A stretch of 9,109 nucleotides of DNA from JANXVV01 sp038230975 (GTDB taxonomy: Bacteria; Planctomycetota; Phycisphaerae; Tepidisphaerales; Tepidisphaeraceae): assembly GCA_038230975.1 (NCBI GenBank), contig JBBRMF010000211.1:1-9109 (forward strand), given 5' to 3'. Shown here piece after piece: positions 7,401 to 9,109 of this stretch. Position numbers and translations under genes: made by a program. The notes below the pieces were generated by a model that did not search any database, had not been told where the DNA came from, and saw only the letters and a list, made by a program, of their open reading frames with translations. Each line of letters opens with the position of its first letter. Positions within the stretch are counted from its first letter, which is position 1.

Positions 7401-8399
7401 GCTGAAAAAGCAACGCAATCCCGCGTTCGAAGCACTTGCTGGGCGGCCATCATCATTGCGGATGCCAATGCCTCCACCACCTGGGGCAGCGCAAAATCCG
7501 CAACGGCCAAAGAAGCCATCGCCGCTTCCATGAACATGATTTCCGATGCGGATCTTCGGGAGCAATTTCAACCGTTATTTGTCAAAGCTATCAATGACTC
7601 GTCGACCGATACGGAAGTCCGCGGCGCATCCATGTTGGCCTTGCCGCTTATGGGAAAGTCCCACTCCAAGGATAATTTCAAATTGGTCGCCGTTCATCTT
7701 CAGCAGGACAAAGATCGAAACGTGGCCGCCCGCGCCCTGATGCAGTTCCCCCGCGACAGTTGGGATAAAGACGTCGCCGCCCCTGCCGCCGAAAGTGTCT
7801 TGGCCTGGGCCAAATCCGTCCCGTCTGACAGGCGAACCTCGCAGGAATACGTCGAAACGATCCAGACCGCGCTCGAACTCACCGGCCTTATGCCTGCGGC
7901 AGAAGGCACGAAAATTCGCCGCGAGCTTCGCAGTCTCGGCGTCAGCGTCTTCGTCATCAAAACCGTCCGCGAACAAATGCGCTACGATACCCCGCGTATT
8001 GTGGTCGAAACGGGCAAGCCCTTTGAAGTCATCATGGAGAACATGGATTTCATGCCGCACAATCTCGTCTTCGTCGAACCCGGCATGCGCATGCAGGTGT
8101 CCAACGCGGTGAATCTCATGAAGCCCGACCGTCTCGATCGACAAGGGCGTGCCTACATGCCCGACCCGAAAAAATTCAAAGTCATTGATGGGACGAAACT
8201 CATCGAAGCCGGGCAAAAAGCAGTCCTTAAAATCGTGGCGCCCACCAAGGAAGGCGATTATGAATATGTCTGCACTTTCCCTGAACATGCCATGATGATG
8301 TACGGCACCCTCGTCGTTACCAAAGACGTCGACGCCTATCTCGCCGCACACCCCATGGCCGCCCTACAACCCACCATGGATCATTCTACGCACAAATGA
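4458..8399 (+). CDS. Secreted SGNH-like / PVC-type dehydrogenase propeller / HEAT / azurin-like protein
   Basis: This 1313-residue protein starts with a Sec signal peptide (hydrophobic 7-21, likely cut after A22) and should act in the periplasm or outside. Residues 25-235 form an SGNH/GDSL-like domain: IIGNTLADR (38-46), NLGVSGDEL (70-78), FFGFNESF (105-112), NGIHLTADGY (210-219). The usual nucleophile GDS reads GNT. A conserved linker follows, with RYRTVDGYNVYGGRS at 256-270 and VMTANRDQRVWAVA at 298-311. Residues 350-690 are a glucose/sorbosone-dehydrogenase-like propeller of the PVC membrane-bound dehydrogenase type (TIGR02604-like), including GFANPHG (532-538) and TGPDGAVYFSDW (652-663). 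Residues 700-1140 look helical and HEAT-like (SPRVRLEAVRAL, 818-829). The C-terminal cupredoxin has type-1 copper ligands H1201, C1272, H1277 and M1281 (CTFPEHAMMMYG). No CxxCH haem motif exists. I infer a sugar or alcohol oxidoreductase passing electrons to copper; the substrate is unknown. No Shine-Dalgarno precedes the ATG. Confidence 0.9.
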   Translation: MKHTKTAVAFLLSLACASIICADSPAKLELKKGDHISIIGNTLADRMQHDGYLESLIVRTFAQDNLTIRNLGVSGDELTVRMRSESFGTPDEWLTKNKTDVVLAFFGFNESFAGPAGLDKFKADLEKFIADTKKQKYNGNSTPLLVLFAPIAQEKIADPNIPDPTANNANLKLYSAAMGEIAKKHGVQFVDLFTISENIYKDSKQPLTFNGIHLTADGYKALAPAMFEAMFDTSAPLGNEKLRAAIQDKNEMFFSRYRTVDGYNVYGGRSQLQFPSSAPGVAITNYKVMQEEMSVRDVMTANRDQRVWAVAERGELHIKDDNVPPVETVPTNKPDAKPFLSGEEAIKHMTTPKGVKVSLWADEVQFPELIKPVQMAWDTKGRLWVAAWRTYPERTPDDKVGDSILIFEDTKGTGHADKVTHFIDGLNCPTGFTFYKDGILLMQAPDLWYVKSTKGDDHADFKERVLNGMDSADSHHTTNAMVLDPGGATYLSDGVFHRTQVETAAGPVRNIDGCIYRFEPLTNRFERYVSYGFANPHGKVFDYWGNDYITDATGNNNYFAPAFSGHIDFPAKHAGLKDFWNRPSRPCPGTGMLSSRVWPDEFNGNFLNCNVIGFQGIFRVKVSPDGSGMKGETLENLVSSDDPNFRPAQVNTGPDGAVYFSDWSNAIIGHMQHHIRDPNRDHIHGRIYKMTYEGKTMPPPKIDGQPIAALLDLLKEPENDTRILAKVELGKHKSTEVINALKKWIASLDKNDKAYEHHMTEALWVHQWHNVVDTNLLNGMLRSPEPNARAAATRVLCYWRDRVPEAVSLLKVQANDESPRVRLEAVRALSFFQGISAREALSVATDVLSHPIDYYLDYTFKETMKQLQSVVNETILPTEPKALAYVLDHMSNAELLKTAPTEPTLLARLERPSIDLNERLVSIKKLAALKKVTPEAQFAAVLSHLDTRGNAGAIAAEDLGKLFGSLNPPNLVKARADFLTVAEKATQSRVRSTCWAAIIIADANASTTWGSAKSATAKEAIAASMNMISDADLREQFQPLFVKAINDSSTDTEVRGASMLALPLMGKSHSKDNFKLVAVHLQQDKDRNVAARALMQFPRDSWDKDVAAPAAESVLAWAKSVPSDRRTSQEYVETIQTALELTGLMPAAEGTKIRRELRSLGVSVFVIKTVREQMRYDTPRIVVETGKPFEVIMENMDFMPHNLVFVEPGMRMQVSNAVNLMKPDRLDRQGRAYMPDPKKFKVIDGTKLIEAGQKAVLKIVAPTKEGDYEYVCTFPEHAMMMYGTLVVTKDVDAYLAAHPMAALQPTMDHSTHK

Positions 8400-8415
8400 T
8401 TTGCTCTCCTCCGTC

Positions 8416-8446
8416 CCCTCCCCCCATGTACTCATGGGCGGGAGGG
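8416..8446. repeat. Long GC-rich hairpin after the large gene
   Basis: CCCTCCC (8416-8422) plus CCCATG (8423-8428) pair with CATGGG (8433-8438) and GGGAGGG (8440-8446), with one bulged C at 8439 and a TACT loop: 13 base pairs in all. It begins 17 bases after the stop codon of the large gene. No T-run follows directly (TTAGGGTGACGGGTCTTTT comes next), so it is an imperfect intrinsic terminator. It could instead be a dispersed intergenic palindrome, or it may block exonucleases at the message end. Confidence 0.65.
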
Positions 8447-8490
8447 TTAGGGTGACGGGTCTTTTCCCCTTCTCCCAAAAGGTTTAAATA

Positions 8491-8519
8491 CACAGAATTA
8501 AATCACAGAGGACACAGAG
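8491..8519. repeat. CACAGA-type intergenic repeat
   Basis: Three CACAGA units occur at 8491, 8504 and 8513; the last two make CACAGAGGACACAGAG (8504-8519). From memory, close variants of this string are scattered between genes in many planctomycete and verrucomicrobial genomes. It lies just before the small membrane-protein gene and takes the place where a ribosome binding site or promoter might be expected. Confidence 0.45.
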
Positions 8520-8543
8520 AAAAACAAGTAAATATACAGCAAC

Positions 8544-8804
8544 ATGGATCGACAAAAGAACATCCTCTTTTATCGCGGTCCCGATCGCAAAAATCGTACA
8601 CGCAAATACAGCCCTGCTTTCGCGATAATTTCCATTCTGCTCGCTGGAATGTTCTCAGTAGCGACAGCGGGGATTCTCTATGTAGGCATCCATGCAGATG
8701 GATGGTACGCCCCAAACACAATGCAGGTGGTCATCTGCGCGGCGATATCTACGAGCCTGACCATTATTTTCGCAATGGTTGCAGCAAGTGCAATTAGGAG
8801 TTGA
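8544..8804 (+). CDS. Small two-helix membrane protein, unknown function
   Basis: The 86 residues start with a basic tail (RGPDRKNRTRK, 11-21), followed by two hydrophobic helices at about 24-48 (PAFAIISILLAGMFSVATAG, continuing) and 60-84 (MQVVICAAISTSLTIIFAMV). A short loop with GIHADGWYAPNT joins them. By the positive-inside rule both ends are cytoplasmic. I recognise no family. The ATG at 8544 has no Shine-Dalgarno sequence, and the upstream bases belong to a repeat-like stretch, so the start is uncertain. The two-helix pattern and basic N-terminus argue for a real gene. A hairpin 54 bases after the stop may end its transcript. Confidence 0.5.
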   Translation: MDRQKNILFYRGPDRKNRTRKYSPAFAIISILLAGMFSVATAGILYVGIHADGWYAPNTMQVVICAAISTSLTIIFAMVAASAIRS

Positions 8805-8858
8805 CGTAATCATTTTCCCCGATGCGACGAATAATTCAAATTAGCCCACTACCGATCC

Positions 8859-8880
8859 AACCGCCTACGGGCGGTTATTT
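8859..8880 (+). terminator. Possible terminator hairpin
   Basis: AACCGCC (8859-8865), a stable UNCG-class loop TACG, and GGCGGTT (8870-8876) form a perfect 7-bp stem followed by ATTT. The T-run is short, so termination may be weak. It lies between the small membrane-protein gene and the insertion sequence. Confidence 0.5.
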
Positions 8881-8912
8881 GCTGGGCGCTCTTGGACAAT
8901 GTGACGAAGAAC

Positions 8913-9109
8913 GTAAGCGTTCGGCAGATCGCGTCTTTCCGATAGCCTCTCGGGTCGTCAAAATCTCAGGATGGAACAAGTCGATACGATACAGGCCTTG
9001 CAATCACCGAATCTACGCTCCAATCGGTTGCCGGAACAGTGGCGAGGGGTGATCGATGCCCAATGGTGTTCGGGCCTGGGTGTCGAAGCGTATTGCAGGC
9101 AGCAGCAGA
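8913..9109 (+). mobile_element. Left end of an IS66-type insertion sequence (partial)
   Basis: The element is proposed from the TnpA-like reading frame starting at 8971. IS66-family ends begin with GTAA, and GTAAGCGTTCGG occurs at 8913-8924, 58 bases before that start, a plausible distance. If this is the true end, the 8-bp target duplication would be CGAAGAAC (8905-8912). The rest of the element, including the other end, lies beyond the window, so the boundary is not proven. Confidence 0.6.
8971..9109 (+). CDS. IS66-type accessory protein TnpA-like (5' part only)
   Basis: The frame from ATG 8971 stays open to the end of the window and gives 46 residues. Residues 21-46 read PEQWRGVIDAQWCSGLGV then EAYCRQQQ. 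This fits the N-terminal pattern of the IS66 accessory protein TnpA, W..(V/I)I..Q..SGL.V..(F/Y)CR, which begins a helix-turn-helix region helping the transposase recognise the element ends. The usual continuation, around a FY.WR motif, would be just outside the window. AGG directly abuts the ATG and is too close to be a good ribosome binding site. IS66 elements normally encode TnpB and a large DDE transposase TnpC next; those should follow to the right. Other small IS-borne HTH proteins of the same superfamily (for example IS3-type OrfA) remain possible. Confidence 0.68.
   Translation, partial: MEQVDTIQALQSPNLRSNRLPEQWRGVIDAQWCSGLGVEAYCRQQQ

Noticed and set aside
7575..8351. Minus-strand open frame of 258 codons
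   Set aside because: It is antisense to the HEAT and copper domains, whose copper-ligand motif is clearly coded on the plus strand.
4458..8399. CxxCH haem-binding site expected in this PVC family
   Set aside because: All cysteines in the translation were checked by eye and none is followed by xxCH.
8822..9052. Plus-strand 76-codon frame
   Set aside because: It crosses the hairpin at 8859 and the likely insertion-sequence end, has no protein-like pattern, and overlaps the better-supported TnpA-like frame.
1..9109. CRISPR arrays, tRNA or rRNA genes
   Set aside because: No regularly spaced repeats and no cloverleaf or rRNA-like stretches were seen on either strand.

Overview
The window looks like chromosomal DNA from a member of the Planctomycetes-Verrucomicrobia-Chlamydiae group, most likely a planctomycete. 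The best evidence is the 1313-residue secreted protein at 4458-8399. It joins an SGNH-like domain, a PVC-type dehydrogenase beta-propeller, HEAT-like helices and an azurin-like copper domain, an architecture I know mainly from Planctomycetota and relatives. A CACAGAGGACACAGAG-type intergenic repeat fits the same group. Housekeeping genes use GC-rich third positions; the accessory middle is visibly more AT-rich (28/60 G+C in 2341-2400 against 40/60 in 1141-1200 inside trpB).

Layout. Positions 1-156 hold the 3' end of an unrecognised plus-strand gene whose last codons run through a pair of inverted palindromes. Next is trpB (203-1423, plus), with a good sigma70-type promoter ending about ten bases before its start codon. 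From 1474 to 3254 everything reads on the minus strand and looks like an accessory block: an uncharacterised 212-aa protein, a YcxB-like two-helix membrane protein, an intact addiction-module antidote repressor, and just upstream of the antidote the wreck of its toxin gene (two in-frame stops and a missing C-terminal half). Positions 3328-3796 hold a decayed FHA-domain gene (no start, an in-frame stop, a frameshift). Order returns with trxA (3882-4208, plus), which has a consensus promoter, a ribosome binding site and a strong intrinsic terminator.

The large secreted oxidoreductase-like gene follows. It ends in a strong hairpin plus a dispersed-repeat stretch, then a small two-helix membrane protein (8544-8804). 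The window closes with what I read as the left end of an IS66-type insertion sequence: an end beginning GTAA at 8913 and the first 46 codons of a TnpA-like accessory gene from 8971.

How the parts relate: trpB and trxA are single-gene housekeeping units with their own promoters. The middle block is an integration or decay zone between them, with an orphaned antidote as its most telling gene. I see no clearly new multi-gene system. The most rewarding targets are the orphan antidote with its dead toxin, the two uncharacterised genes beside it, and the copper-terminated SGNH/propeller protein.
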